DNA of 45,183 bases from the NCBI RefSeq assembly GCF_029167105.1, contig NZ_JARFML010000048.1, positions 1 through 45,183 of the forward strand, read 5' to 3'. Shown piece after piece: positions 8,532 to 16,326 of the stretch (position 1 is the stretch's first letter; the number at the start of each line of letters is the position of its first letter). The notes under the pieces were generated by a model. It did not search any database, had not been told where the DNA came from, and worked only from the letters and a program-made list of their open reading frames with translations. This stretch comes from Bradyrhizobium yuanmingense. Its GTDB lineage: Bacteria > Pseudomonadota > Alphaproteobacteria > Rhizobiales > Xanthobacteraceae. Both the position numbers and the translations under genes were made by a program.

Positions 8532-8533
8532 CG

Positions 8534-9535
8534 TTACGGCTTCAGGATCACCCGGTCACGCGACGAGCCGGCGACCGCTCGATACGCGTCCTTCGCGCGC
8601 TCCAGCGGATAGATCGCATTCGCCCTGATCGGAAACGGCTTCAGATGGCCGCTGGCAAAACCCGGCCCGAGGTCGCGCAGCACCGCGCCCGTCGCAGCCG
8701 ACGATAGACCCAGCGTGTCGATGCCGACATAGGTGTGCTGACCCCGATAGAATTCGAGGATGTTGAACTGCACGATGCGGTCGATCGCGGCGATCAGGAT
8801 CTGGCGGCCCCGAAGCGCGAGCGATTTTTGCGCGGCCTGGAAATAGGGATCGCCGACCGTATTGAAGACGATGTCGGCGCCCTTGCCGCCGGTCAATTCG
8901 CGCACGCGCGCGGCAACGTCGGTCGCGGAGGCGTCGATCACCCCGATGGGCGCGCTGGCATGGCCTTCATAGGCTTCCGCCCTGCGCACCACACCGATCA
9001 CGCGCGCACCCTGCCAGGTCGCGATCTGCACCGCGGCCTGGCCGACCTTGCCATTCACACCGAAAACCAGAACGGTCTCGCCGCTCTTCGGCACGCCCGC
9101 CCTGCGAAGGCCTTCCATCGCGGTCACGAAGGGCACGCCGATGCCGGCGGCCTCCTCCCAGGTCACAGTCCTCGGCTTCTCCACGACCGCATCGGCTTCG
9201 ACCACGAGATGGCTCGCATGAGTGCCGTCACGACGAATGCCGAGGTCGCCAGAGGAGCCGAACACTTCGCTCCCAATGGTGGCGACGGGCCCGTCAATCA
9301 CCACGCCGGCATAGTCGCGGCCTGGGGTCCGGGGGAACACGGCATAGGGCATCAGCCCGGTCGCAGCCTTGACGTCGGAGGGATTGACCGCGGCAGCCTT
9401 CACCTCGATCAGAAGATCGTTCGGCCCGCGCGCAAGCGTCTGCCGCTCAATTGTCGGCGCAAGCGCAGCTGGATTTTCAGCTTTGGCGCTGAGGCGCACA
9501 CAGCGCGCTTCGACGGTTTTGGCATCGGCTGACAT
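8534..9535 (-). CDS. zinc-type alcohol dehydrogenase-like / quinone oxidoreductase (MDR family)
   Basis: A 333-residue NAD(P)H-dependent medium-chain reductase. The N-terminal GroES-like domain contains VKAAAVNPSDVKAATG, and a Rossmann domain contains VLVFGVNGKVGQAAVQIA. The catalytic and structural zinc cysteines of true alcohol dehydrogenases are absent, favouring a quinone-oxidoreductase-like enzyme. The annotated ATG 9535 has no recognisable ribosome-binding site: it directly follows the T-rich tail of the paaK terminator. Initiation could instead occur at the in-frame GTG twelve codons in. It is two bases upstream of the YeeE/YedE gene, so the pair probably share a message. Function is unknown. 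Confidence 0.85.
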   Translation of the reverse strand: MSADAKTVEARCVRLSAKAENPAALAPTIERQTLARGPNDLLIEVKAAAVNPSDVKAATGLMPYAVFPRTPGRDYAGVVIDGPVATIGSEVFGSSGDLGIRRDGTHASHLVVEADAVVEKPRTVTWEEAAGIGVPFVTAMEGLRRAGVPKSGETVLVFGVNGKVGQAAVQIATWQGARVIGVVRRAEAYEGHASAPIGVIDASATDVAARVRELTGGKGADIVFNTVGDPYFQAAQKSLALRGRQILIAAIDRIVQFNILEFYRGQHTYVGIDTLGLSSAATGAVLRDLGPGFASGHLKPFPIRANAIYPLERAKDAYRAVAGSSRDRVILKP

Positions 9536-9560
9536 GAAAAGACCCGCGATTTCTCGCGGG
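9536..9560 (-). terminator. intrinsic terminator after paaK
   Basis: On the minus strand CCCGCGA pairs with TCGCGGG around the loop GAAA (plus-strand arms 9543-9549 and 9554-9560), followed by a short TCTTTTC run. It sits 40 bases beyond the paaK stop. Its U-tract abuts the start codon of the downstream dehydrogenase. Confidence 0.7.
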
Positions 9561-9599
9561 CCTTGTCGCCTCTGGCGCCGGTCGAGTCAATCCGTCCAG

Positions 9600-10931
9600 T
9601 CAGTCCTTTGGCCGCTTGTCGAAGAGCCGCTTGGCCTTGCCGAGCGAGCGCTCCAGCGTGGCCGGCGCAACCACCTGCACCCTGGAGCTGATGCCGATCG
9701 TATTCTTGATGTGGGTCGAGACCCGGTCCGCATGATCGACGAGCCCGCGGCCGTCCCAGCTTTCGGGCCGCGCCTCGGCGATGATGGTGAGCTCGTCCAT
9801 GCGGCCTTCCCGGGTGAGCTCGAGGATGAAATGGCCGCCGCACCAGTCGGTCGCGAGCAGCACCTCCTCGATCTGGGTCGGGAACAGGTTGACGCCGCGC
9901 AGGATGATCATGTCGTCCGAGCGCCCGGTCACCTTCTCCATCCGCCGCATGCCCGGCCGTGCCGTTCCCGGCAGCAGCCGCGTCAGGTCGCGGGTTCGAT
10001 AGCGGATCACCGGAAAGGCTTCCTTGGACAGCGAGGTGAAGACCAGCTCGCCCTTCTCGCCATCGGGCAGCACCGCGCCGGTCTCGGGGTCGATCACCTC
10101 AGGGTAGAAATGATCCTCCCAAATGTGCAGGCCGTCCTTGGTCTCGATGCATTCCTGCGCGACGCCCGGGCCGATCACCTCGGACAGGCCATAGATGTCG
10201 GTCGCGTCCATGTCGAAAGCGTCCTCGATCTCGGCGCGCATTGCATTGGTCCAGGGCTCGGCGCCGAAGATGCCGATCTTGAGCGAGCACTGGCGTGGAT
10301 CCAGCTTCTGGCGCTTGAACTCGTCGAGGATCGCCAGCATGTAGCTCGGCGTCACCGTGATGATGTCGGGCCGGAAATCGTTGATGAGCTGCACCTGCCG
10401 CTCGGTCATGCCGCCGGAAATCGGCACCACCGTGCAGCCGAGCTTCTCGGCGCCGTAGTGCACGCCGAGACCGCCGGTGAAGAGGCCATAGCCGTAGGCA
10501 TTGTGGATGATCATGCCGGTGCGGCCGCCGGCGGCCCGGATCGAGCGCGCCATCACCTCGGACCAGGTGTCGATATCGCGCTGCGTATAGCCGACCACGA
10601 TCGGCTTTCCGGTCGTGCCGGATGAAGCATGCACCCGCACGAGCTTCTCGCGCGGCACGGCGAACATGTCGAAGGGATAATTGTCGCGCAAATCCGTCTT
10701 CACCGTGAACGGGAATTTGGCGAGATCGGAGAGATCGCGAAAGTCGGACGGATGCACGCCCGCTTTGTCGAACGCCTTGCGGTAATGCGCGACGTTGTCG
10801 TAGGCGTGCTTCAGCGACCAGGCCAGCCGCTGCTTTTGCAGATCCATGATCTCGTCGCGCGAGGCACGCTCATGCGCGTCCATCTCCGCGCTATAGGTGT
10901 TGCCACCTTCCTTGAGCTTCGTCAGAGCCAT
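9600..10931 (-). CDS. paaK: phenylacetate-CoA ligase
   Basis: A 443-residue adenylate-forming enzyme that activates phenylacetate with ATP and CoA to phenylacetyl-CoA, the first step of aerobic phenylacetate breakdown. The AMP-binding loop SSGTTGKP is at 103-110. Family motifs such as TDIYGLSEVIGPGVAQEC and the C-terminal ligase domain with TGRSDDMIILRGVNLFPTQIE are present. Length matches the family (about 430-440). It is the last gene of the minus-strand paa series, 39 bases after paaI, and is followed by an intrinsic terminator. Cytoplasmic. Confidence 0.97.
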   Translation of the reverse strand: MALTKLKEGGNTYSAEMDAHERASRDEIMDLQKQRLAWSLKHAYDNVAHYRKAFDKAGVHPSDFRDLSDLAKFPFTVKTDLRDNYPFDMFAVPREKLVRVHASSGTTGKPIVVGYTQRDIDTWSEVMARSIRAAGGRTGMIIHNAYGYGLFTGGLGVHYGAEKLGCTVVPISGGMTERQVQLINDFRPDIITVTPSYMLAILDEFKRQKLDPRQCSLKIGIFGAEPWTNAMRAEIEDAFDMDATDIYGLSEVIGPGVAQECIETKDGLHIWEDHFYPEVIDPETGAVLPDGEKGELVFTSLSKEAFPVIRYRTRDLTRLLPGTARPGMRRMEKVTGRSDDMIILRGVNLFPTQIEEVLLATDWCGGHFILELTREGRMDELTIIAEARPESWDGRGLVDHADRVSTHIKNTIGISSRVQVVAPATLERSLGKAKRLFDKRPKD

Positions 10932-10970
10932 CCTCGTTTCCCCACATTGTCTGTTCTTTTTTGTTTGGTT

Positions 10971-11420
10971 TTATTGATCTTGCGCCGGCAGCCATTTGCC
11001 GGGAATGACGCGGGAATGTCCGCGGAATTCCGCGATGACGACCTCGCCCGCCGTGACACGCACGTCGTAGATGCCGGAGCGGCCGCCGCGGGTGATCTCC
11101 CGCGCCTTGGCGATGAGACGATCGCCAAGCTTGCCGGGCTTGATGAACGTGATCTGGCCCTGTGCCGCGACGACGCGCTCATTGTGCGAGTTGCAGGCGA
11201 ACGCGAAGGCGGAATCGGCGAGCGTGAAGATGAAGCCGCCATGGGCGATGCGCTGGCCGTTGACCATGTCCGGCCGCACCGTCATGGCGAGCGTCGCAAA
11301 GCCCGGGCCGATCTCGACGATCTCCATGCCGAGACCTTTGGAGGCATCGTCCTCGGCCCACATCGCATCGGCGCAGGCGCGGGCGATATCCTCAGGCGAC
11401 AAAGCGGCTTTGACGTTCAC
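10971..11420 (-). CDS. paaI: hydroxyphenylacetyl-CoA thioesterase
   Basis: A 149-residue hotdog-fold thioesterase. PaaI hydrolyses ring-hydroxylated or stalled phenylacetyl-CoA derivatives, releasing CoA and preventing dead-end accumulation. The catalytic segment NGQRIAHGGFIFTLADSAFAFACN with its HGG turn is clear, and the length is typical. Translation most likely starts at the GTG at 11420, preceded by GGGAGAAG. It lies between paaE (102-base gap upstream) and paaK in the same orientation. Some papers call this gene paaD under the older letter scheme. Confidence 0.94.
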   Translation of the reverse strand: MNVKAALSPEDIARACADAMWAEDDASKGLGMEIVEIGPGFATLAMTVRPDMVNGQRIAHGGFIFTLADSAFAFACNSHNERVVAAQGQITFIKPGKLGDRLIAKAREITRGGRSGIYDVRVTAGEVVIAEFRGHSRVIPGKWLPAQDQ

Positions 11421-11522
11421 GCGCTTCTCCCGGCCAGACGTTTGCTCATGATGTTCTGCTGGTTGGCCCGCACTGTCAAATCATGCGACGCATTTGTATT
11501 GCGGAGCCGCAGAACGCCCTGA

Positions 11523-12605
11523 TCAGACATGATCATAATCGACAACGACCCGCTCCGTGGACGGCTTGGCCTGGCAGGTGAGAACAAAGCCGGCCTTGAG
11601 CTCCCACGGCTCCAGTGAATAGTTGATGTCCATCGGCGCCTCGCCCTCGACCAGCTTGGCGCGGCAGGTTGAGCACATTCCGCCCTTGCAGGCGAAGGGC
11701 AGATCGACGCCGGCGCGCAGAGCGGCATCGAGGATGGCCTCGTCCTCGGCGACCGGCACGTCGCGGCGCTTGCCGTCGATGATCAGCGAGGCGATCGCCT
11801 TCGGCGGCGCGTCGGGCGCAACCGCCCTTTGCGGCCGCGGCTTGCCGCCGAATTCGGAGACGAAGCGCTCGACATGGATGCGCTCGTCCGCGATGCCGAG
11901 ATCGCGGCAGGTCGCCTCGATGTCCTCGCTCATGCCAAGAGGACCGCAGATGAAGACGTGATCGACGCTGGCCGCCGGCACCAATGCATGGAGCAGCACC
12001 CTCACCTTGTCGCCGTCGAGCCGGCCATGCAGGATCGGGATGTCCTGCTCCTCGCCGGAGAGCACGTAGAAGATCGAAAGGCGCTCGATGAAGCGGTCCT
12101 TCAGCTCCTCGAGCGCCTCGAGGAACATGATGCTGTCGGTGGTGCGGTTGCCGTAGAACAGAAAGAAGCGGCTGCCGGGCTCACGCGCGAGCACGCCCTT
12201 CACGATCGACAGGATCGGCGTGATGCCGGAGCCGGCGGCGAAGCCGACATGGATACGACCGGCATCGGCGGGCGGGACCACGCCGAAGCGGCCGGTCGGC
12301 GTCATCACGTCGAGCTCGTCGCCGCATTTGAGATCTTCGGCGGCCCAGCTCGAAAACGCGCCACCATCGACCTTCTTCACGGCGATACGGATCTCGCCGT
12401 CGTCGGGGCCGGAGCAAATCGAATAGGAGCGGCGCACCTCTTCGCCGTCGAGCGTGGCGCGCAGCGTCAGGTACTGGCCGGGCGTGAAGGCGTAGTCGCC
12501 GGCGAGTTCACCGGGAATGGCGAAGGTCATCGAGACGGCGTCGGACGCCTCGCGGCGCAGGTCGTTGATGGCGAGGCGATGGAAGCGCGGTGCGGCTGCG
12601 GACAT
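11523..12605 (-). CDS. paaE: 1,2-phenylacetyl-CoA epoxidase reductase subunit PaaE
   Basis: A 360-residue iron-sulfur flavoprotein that carries electrons from NADPH to the PaaABC oxygenase. The FAD motif RRSYSICSG is near 58-66, the nucleotide-binding motif GSGITPILS near 125-133. A C-terminal plant-type [2Fe-2S] domain has Cys306, Cys311, Cys314 and Cys344. ATG 12605 is chosen because the longer in-frame reading covers paaD sequence. It starts two bases after the paaD stop, in the standard paaABCDE order. Confidence 0.97.
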   Translation of the reverse strand: MSAAAPRFHRLAINDLRREASDAVSMTFAIPGELAGDYAFTPGQYLTLRATLDGEEVRRSYSICSGPDDGEIRIAVKKVDGGAFSSWAAEDLKCGDELDVMTPTGRFGVVPPADAGRIHVGFAAGSGITPILSIVKGVLAREPGSRFFLFYGNRTTDSIMFLEALEELKDRFIERLSIFYVLSGEEQDIPILHGRLDGDKVRVLLHALVPAASVDHVFICGPLGMSEDIEATCRDLGIADERIHVERFVSEFGGKPRPQRAVAPDAPPKAIASLIIDGKRRDVPVAEDEAILDAALRAGVDLPFACKGGMCSTCRAKLVEGEAPMDINYSLEPWELKAGFVLTCQAKPSTERVVVDYDHV

Positions 12606-12607
12606 GG

Positions 12608-13108
12608 TCAATGACACTTGAAGTAATCGAACGGTTCGCGGCAGGCCTTGCAGCGCCAGAGCGCCTTGCAGGAGGTCGAGCCGAATTCGGACAGCAGCTC
12701 GGTCTTGTCCGAGCCGCATTGCGGGCACGCCACCGTCTGCTCGCCGAACAGCGCACGGCGCGAGTTTGAAGCTTGCGGCGGCGCGATGCCGCAGGCGCGC
12801 AGCTTCTGGCGTCCCTCCTCGCTCATCCAGTCCGTGGTCCAGGCCGGCGACAGCACGGTCCGTACCTTCGGACGATGGAAACCGGCGCGCTCCAGCGCGA
12901 TCTCGATTTCGAGCGCGATCATGTTCATGGCCGGACAGCCCGAATAGGTCGGTGTGATCGCAACCTCGACATGATCGCCGTCGAGAACGACATCGCGCAG
13001 CACGCCGAGATCGGCGATGGTCAGCACCGGGATTTCCGGATCGACCACGCTGGCCGCAGCGTTCCAGGCGCGTTGATGCAACTCGCGATCGCGCTCCACC
13101 GTCACCAT
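12608..13108 (-). CDS. paaD: phenylacetyl-CoA epoxidase maturation protein PaaD
   Basis: A 166-residue protein of the MIP18/DUF59 iron-sulfur maturation family, needed for assembly of the epoxidase metal centres. The DPEIPVLT motif is at 23-30 and the conserved cysteine is Cys58 in TYSGCPAM. A C-terminal zinc ribbon has Cys128, Cys131, Cys153 and Cys156, as expected for PaaD. The start ATG 13108 overlaps the paaC end by seven bases, implying translational coupling; the longer reading to 13207 lies inside paaC. Confidence 0.96.
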   Translation of the reverse strand: MVTVERDRELHQRAWNAAASVVDPEIPVLTIADLGVLRDVVLDGDHVEVAITPTYSGCPAMNMIALEIEIALERAGFHRPKVRTVLSPAWTTDWMSEEGRQKLRACGIAPPQASNSRRALFGEQTVACPQCGSDKTELLSEFGSTSCKALWRCKACREPFDYFKCH

Positions 13109-13878
13109 GTCAGCCCCGGAAAAGTCCGCTGCATCGATTGCAGCTCCGATAGGAGGTGGCCGAGATGCTCGCTGTGACGACCGGAGCGGCCGCCCTGTTG
13201 CATCCACTCGTTCTGCGGCGGCGCGAGCGTTGCTTCACGCGTGACGTCCGAGAGCGTCGCCAGCCAGCGCCCACGCAAGCTTGCGGGATCGACGGCAATG
13301 CCGGCATGGATCAGCGCGCGTTCGCCGTCGTCGACGGCAAACATCTCGCCGGTAAAGGCCCAGAGATGATCGATCGCTCCTTGCGTGCGCGCGTGGCTCT
13401 CCTCAGTGCCGTCGCCGAGCCGGATAATCCATTCCGAGGCATGGCGCAGATGGTAGGCGCTCTCCTTCTCCGATTTCGCAGCAATCGCCGCCAGCGTCGC
13501 ATCGCGCGAATTCATCATCGCACGCCAATAGAGATCGGCGAAGGCGGAATAGAAGAATTGCCGCACCAGGGTCTGGGCAAAATCGCCGTTGGGCTGCTCG
13601 ACTAGGAGAAGATTGCGATACTGCCGCACGTCGCGCAAGTAAGCGAGCTTGTCCTCGTCGTTGTCCCTGCCTTCGACCTTGGCGGCAAAGGTGTAGAGCT
13701 CCCGCGCCTGGCCGATCAGGTCGAGCGCGATGTTGGAAAGCGCCATGTCCTCTTCCAGCATCGGCGCATGCCCGCACCATTCCGACAGCCTGTGACCAAG
13801 GATCAGCGCATCGTCGGCACGGCGCAATGCGTAAAGCACCAGCGGTGTTTCGGAGACCTGGATGTTGGCGCAAGACAT
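13102..13878 (-). CDS. paaC: 1,2-phenylacetyl-CoA epoxidase structural subunit PaaC
   Basis: A 258-residue ferritin-like helical subunit that pairs with PaaA in the epoxidase core. In this family PaaC is structural and lacks a working diiron site. It contains the familiar NIALDLIGQARELYTFAA and AYHLRHASEWIIRLGDGTEE stretches. I prefer ATG 13878 to the GTG three bases earlier because GGGGA lies seven bases upstream of it. It follows paaB by 13 bases and overlaps paaD by seven. Confidence 0.96.
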   Translation of the reverse strand: MSCANIQVSETPLVLYALRRADDALILGHRLSEWCGHAPMLEEDMALSNIALDLIGQARELYTFAAKVEGRDNDEDKLAYLRDVRQYRNLLLVEQPNGDFAQTLVRQFFYSAFADLYWRAMMNSRDATLAAIAAKSEKESAYHLRHASEWIIRLGDGTEESHARTQGAIDHLWAFTGEMFAVDDGERALIHAGIAVDPASLRGRWLATLSDVTREATLAPPQNEWMQQGGRSGRHSEHLGHLLSELQSMQRTFPGLTW

Positions 13879-13891
13879 CACATCATCCCCG

Positions 13892-14179
13892 TCACATGTG
13901 CCCCACTTCTTCCGGCACCTCGTAGAACGTCGGATGCCGGTAGATCTTGGATTCCGCCGGCTCGAACATCATGCCCTTCTCGGCGGGATCGCTCGCGGTG
14001 ATCGCGCTCGACGGCACGACCCAGATCGACAGGCCCTCGCCGCGCCGGGTGTAGATGTCGCGGGCGGCCTGCAGCGCCATGGTCGCATCGCTCGCATGCA
14101 GCGAACCGACATGCTTGTGTGCGAGCCCGTTGCGGCTGCGAATGAAGACTTCCCACAGCGGCGTGTTCGGCGTGGCCAT
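13892..14179 (-). CDS. paaB: 1,2-phenylacetyl-CoA epoxidase subunit PaaB
   Basis: A 95-residue subunit that bridges PaaA-PaaC heterodimers in the epoxidase complex. The sequence begins with the family-typical WEVFIRSRNGLAHKHVGSLH and includes ARDIYTRRGEGLSIWVV. Length is as expected. AGGAGA lies six bases upstream of the start. It sits nine bases after paaA and 13 before paaC. Confidence 0.97.
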   Translation of the reverse strand: MATPNTPLWEVFIRSRNGLAHKHVGSLHASDATMALQAARDIYTRRGEGLSIWVVPSSAITASDPAEKGMMFEPAESKIYRHPTFYEVPEEVGHM

Positions 14180-14188
14180 ATCGTTCTC

Positions 14189-15181
14189 CTATTCGGCAGC
14201 CTGAGCCGTCTGACGCCGGGCGCGCTTGGCGGCATAGCTAGCTGCCGCCTCGCGCACCCAGGCGCCCTCCTCGTGCGCCTTGCGGCGCGCGGCCATCCGG
14301 TCGCGATTGCACGGGCCGTTGCCGGCGAGCACCTGCTTGAACTCCGTCCAATCGATCTCGCTGTAGCGCCAGTGTCCGTCGGCGTCCTGAATCATGCCGG
14401 GATCGGGAATGGTGAGGCCGAGATATTGCGCCTGCGGCACGGTGGCATCGACGAATTTCTGGCGCAGCTCGTCATTGGAGAAGCGCTTGATCTTCCACTT
14501 CGTCGAGGTGTCGCTGTGCTGGCTCGTCGCATCCGGCGGGCCGAACATCATCAGCACCGGCCACCACCAGCGGTTCAGCGCGTCCTGAGCCATCGCCTTC
14601 TGCTCCTCCGAGCCGCGGCACAGCGTCACCATGATCTCGTAACCCTGGCGCTGGTGGAAGGACTCCTCCTTGCAGACGCGGATCATCGCGCGCGCATAAG
14701 GCCCGTAGGAGCAGCGGCACAGCGGGATCTGGTTCATGATCGCAGCGCCGTCGACCAGCCAGCCGATCGTGCCGATGTCGGCCCAGGTCAGCGTCGGATA
14801 GTTGAAGATCGAGGAATATTTGGCCTTGCCGGCGAGCATGGCGTCGACCAACTCCTCGCGCGAGGACCCGAGCGTCTCGGCGGCGGCGTAGAGATAGAGG
14901 CCGTGGCCGCATTCATCCTGCACCTTGGCGAGCAGCGCGGCCTTGCGGCGCAAGGTCGGCGCGCGCGTGATCCAGTTGCCTTCGGGCAGCATGCCGACGA
15001 TTTCGGAATGCGCGTGCTGGGAGATCTGGCGGGTGAGCGTCTTGCGATAGGCCGCCGGCATCCAGTCGTTCGGCTCGATGCGCTCCTCGGCATCGATGCG
15101 GGCCTGGAACTGCGCAGCTTTGCCTGCGTCCTCGAGATCGCGATCGGCGGTCTCGGCCGTGTTCAGCGCCTGGGTGTACAT
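14189..15181 (-). CDS. paaA: 1,2-phenylacetyl-CoA epoxidase catalytic subunit PaaA
   Basis: A 330-residue diiron oxygenase subunit that converts phenylacetyl-CoA to the ring-1,2-epoxide. Ferritin-like metal ligands are visible in QDECGHGLYLY (Glu90, His93) and KEESFHQRQGYE (Glu173, His176). The start is taken as ATG 15181: a GGGAGG ribosome-binding site lies six bases upstream, and an earlier ATG at 15187 touches that site. It is the first structural gene of the operon and lies 75 bases after paaX, with a candidate promoter and operator between. Confidence 0.97.
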   Translation of the reverse strand: MYTQALNTAETADRDLEDAGKAAQFQARIDAEERIEPNDWMPAAYRKTLTRQISQHAHSEIVGMLPEGNWITRAPTLRRKAALLAKVQDECGHGLYLYAAAETLGSSREELVDAMLAGKAKYSSIFNYPTLTWADIGTIGWLVDGAAIMNQIPLCRCSYGPYARAMIRVCKEESFHQRQGYEIMVTLCRGSEEQKAMAQDALNRWWWPVLMMFGPPDATSQHSDTSTKWKIKRFSNDELRQKFVDATVPQAQYLGLTIPDPGMIQDADGHWRYSEIDWTEFKQVLAGNGPCNRDRMAARRKAHEEGAWVREAAASYAAKRARRQTAQAAE

Positions 15182-15207
15182 GCGCATCCTCCCGTTTATT
15201 GGGAGAC

Positions 15208-15248
15208 AATATATAACAAGATTTACATCATGCAAGATATTTCTGTAA
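15208..15248 (-). promoter_or_regulatory. candidate paaA promoter with overlapping PaaX operator
   Basis: On the minus strand a -10-like TATATT (plus coordinates 15208-15213) lies 16 bases from a -35-like TTGCAT (15230-15235). An inverted repeat TTACA-N16-TGTAA (15223-15227 and 15244-15248) spans the -35 region. This AT-rich 40-base patch is exceptional in the surrounding GC-rich DNA and directly precedes the paaA ribosome-binding site. PaaX-type repressors bind partly palindromic sites at paa promoters. The match to a known PaaX box is not exact, so the operator is inferred. Confidence 0.5.
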
Positions 15249-15256
15249 CATAATGG

Positions 15257-16123
15257 TCAGGCGCCGAACCTTCGTTCCAGCAGCTTTCGCGCGGGCGGCA
15301 ACGGCCCTTTTTCATTGGTTCCATGGCTGTCGAGCCATTGTTCGGACAGAGCGAGCAGCGCGCGATAGATCTCGCCGCAGAGTTCGCGGGCGGCCCTGCC
15401 CGGCCAATCCGGCGGCAGCAGGCTCTCGGGCAGCAGCGGATCGCGCAGCACGACGCGGCGGTAGTGATGGATCAAGAGGATCCGCGCCGTGAAGGCGTCG
15501 GCGTCGGACAAATCGGTGCCGCGCGCGATCCCGGCGCGCAGCGGCTCGAACGTCTTCATGAACTTCAGATAGGCGTCGGCGGTCCGATCGAGCGGCCAGC
15601 TCGCGCTGAGCAGACGGCGGCCGCTGTCGTCCTCCGCCGAGACTTCGAGGCGGATCGCGCCTGCCGCCTCATCCGGCACCGGCACGCCCGATGGTGCGAC
15701 CCACACGCCCGGCAGCGGGCTACCGAAGCCGGCATTGCGCAGTGCTTCGCGCGAAGCGTCGCGATCCTCGCCATTGCCGATCAGCAGCAGCTCGAAGCGT
15801 CCGGTCCAGCCGGACGGCGGCGGATCGTAGATGTGGCGCGTCGCGGCTTCGAAGGTCTGGCGGCCCTTGTCGGCCAGGCGATAGAAACTATTGCGGCCGA
15901 CCTTCTCGCGCGTCAGCCAGCCGTCGGCAGCAAGCCGCGACATCGCGGTGCGCACCACGCCGCTGTCGATGTCGAGACTCTCGAAAAATTCCAAGAGCGT
16001 GCCGAGCCACACCGAGCCGCCGCGCGGCACGATGGCATCGCCGAACACGGTGATGACGATGGAGCCGGTGCGCGAGGGCTCGCGCTTGAGCTGGTCGATG
16101 ATGCGGGAGAGCGGATGCGCCAT
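15257..16123 (-). CDS. paaX: PaaX family phenylacetate operon repressor
   Basis: A 288-residue winged-helix regulator; in studied bacteria PaaX represses paa genes until phenylacetyl-CoA binds. The N-terminal helix-turn-helix region contains SGVVRTAMSRLAADGWL (about 55-71). The central and C-terminal PaaX-type domains include LPGVWVAPSG and a helical tail. It is transcribed ahead of paaA on the same strand with a 75-base gap that holds a promoter-like patch, so repressor and epoxidase genes may use separate promoters. No strong ribosome-binding site precedes ATG 16123. Confidence 0.94.
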   Translation of the reverse strand: MAHPLSRIIDQLKREPSRTGSIVITVFGDAIVPRGGSVWLGTLLEFFESLDIDSGVVRTAMSRLAADGWLTREKVGRNSFYRLADKGRQTFEAATRHIYDPPPSGWTGRFELLLIGNGEDRDASREALRNAGFGSPLPGVWVAPSGVPVPDEAAGAIRLEVSAEDDSGRRLLSASWPLDRTADAYLKFMKTFEPLRAGIARGTDLSDADAFTARILLIHHYRRVVLRDPLLPESLLPPDWPGRAARELCGEIYRALLALSEQWLDSHGTNEKGPLPPARKLLERRFGA

Positions 16124-16184
16124 GCGGCAGGCTTAGCGCGTTTGGTGCAGGCGCGACAATGGAGGGGGCGACGGCTCTTGCCCT

Positions 16185-16320
16185 CCCTCTCCCCGTTCTT
16201 ACGGGGAGAGGGCTGGGGTGAGGGGCCGCATCAGCAAACTCATTAGTAATGGGTTCGCGGAGAGTCCCCCTCACCCGCCACGCTTCGCGTGTCGGCCTCT
16301 CCCCGCAGGCGGGGAGAGGC
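16185..16320. repeat. palindromic intergenic repeats (two hairpins)
   Basis: A perfect 12-base stem, CCCTCTCCCCGT (16185-16196) and ACGGGGAGAGGG (16201-16212) around TCTT, is the reverse-orientation copy of the element at 74-115. A second perfect 11-base stem, GCCTCTCCCCG (16295-16305) and CGGGGAGAGGC (16310-16320) around CAGG, lies seven bases beyond the stop of the minus-strand hydrolase and may help end its transcript. This fills the 203-base gap between that gene and paaX; no gene is seen in it. Confidence 0.82.
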
Positions 16321-16326
16321 AAGACA

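Noticed and set aside
12606..12728. Longer start for PaaE
   Set aside because: The extra residues are the complement frame of paaD and do not resemble a reductase N-terminus.
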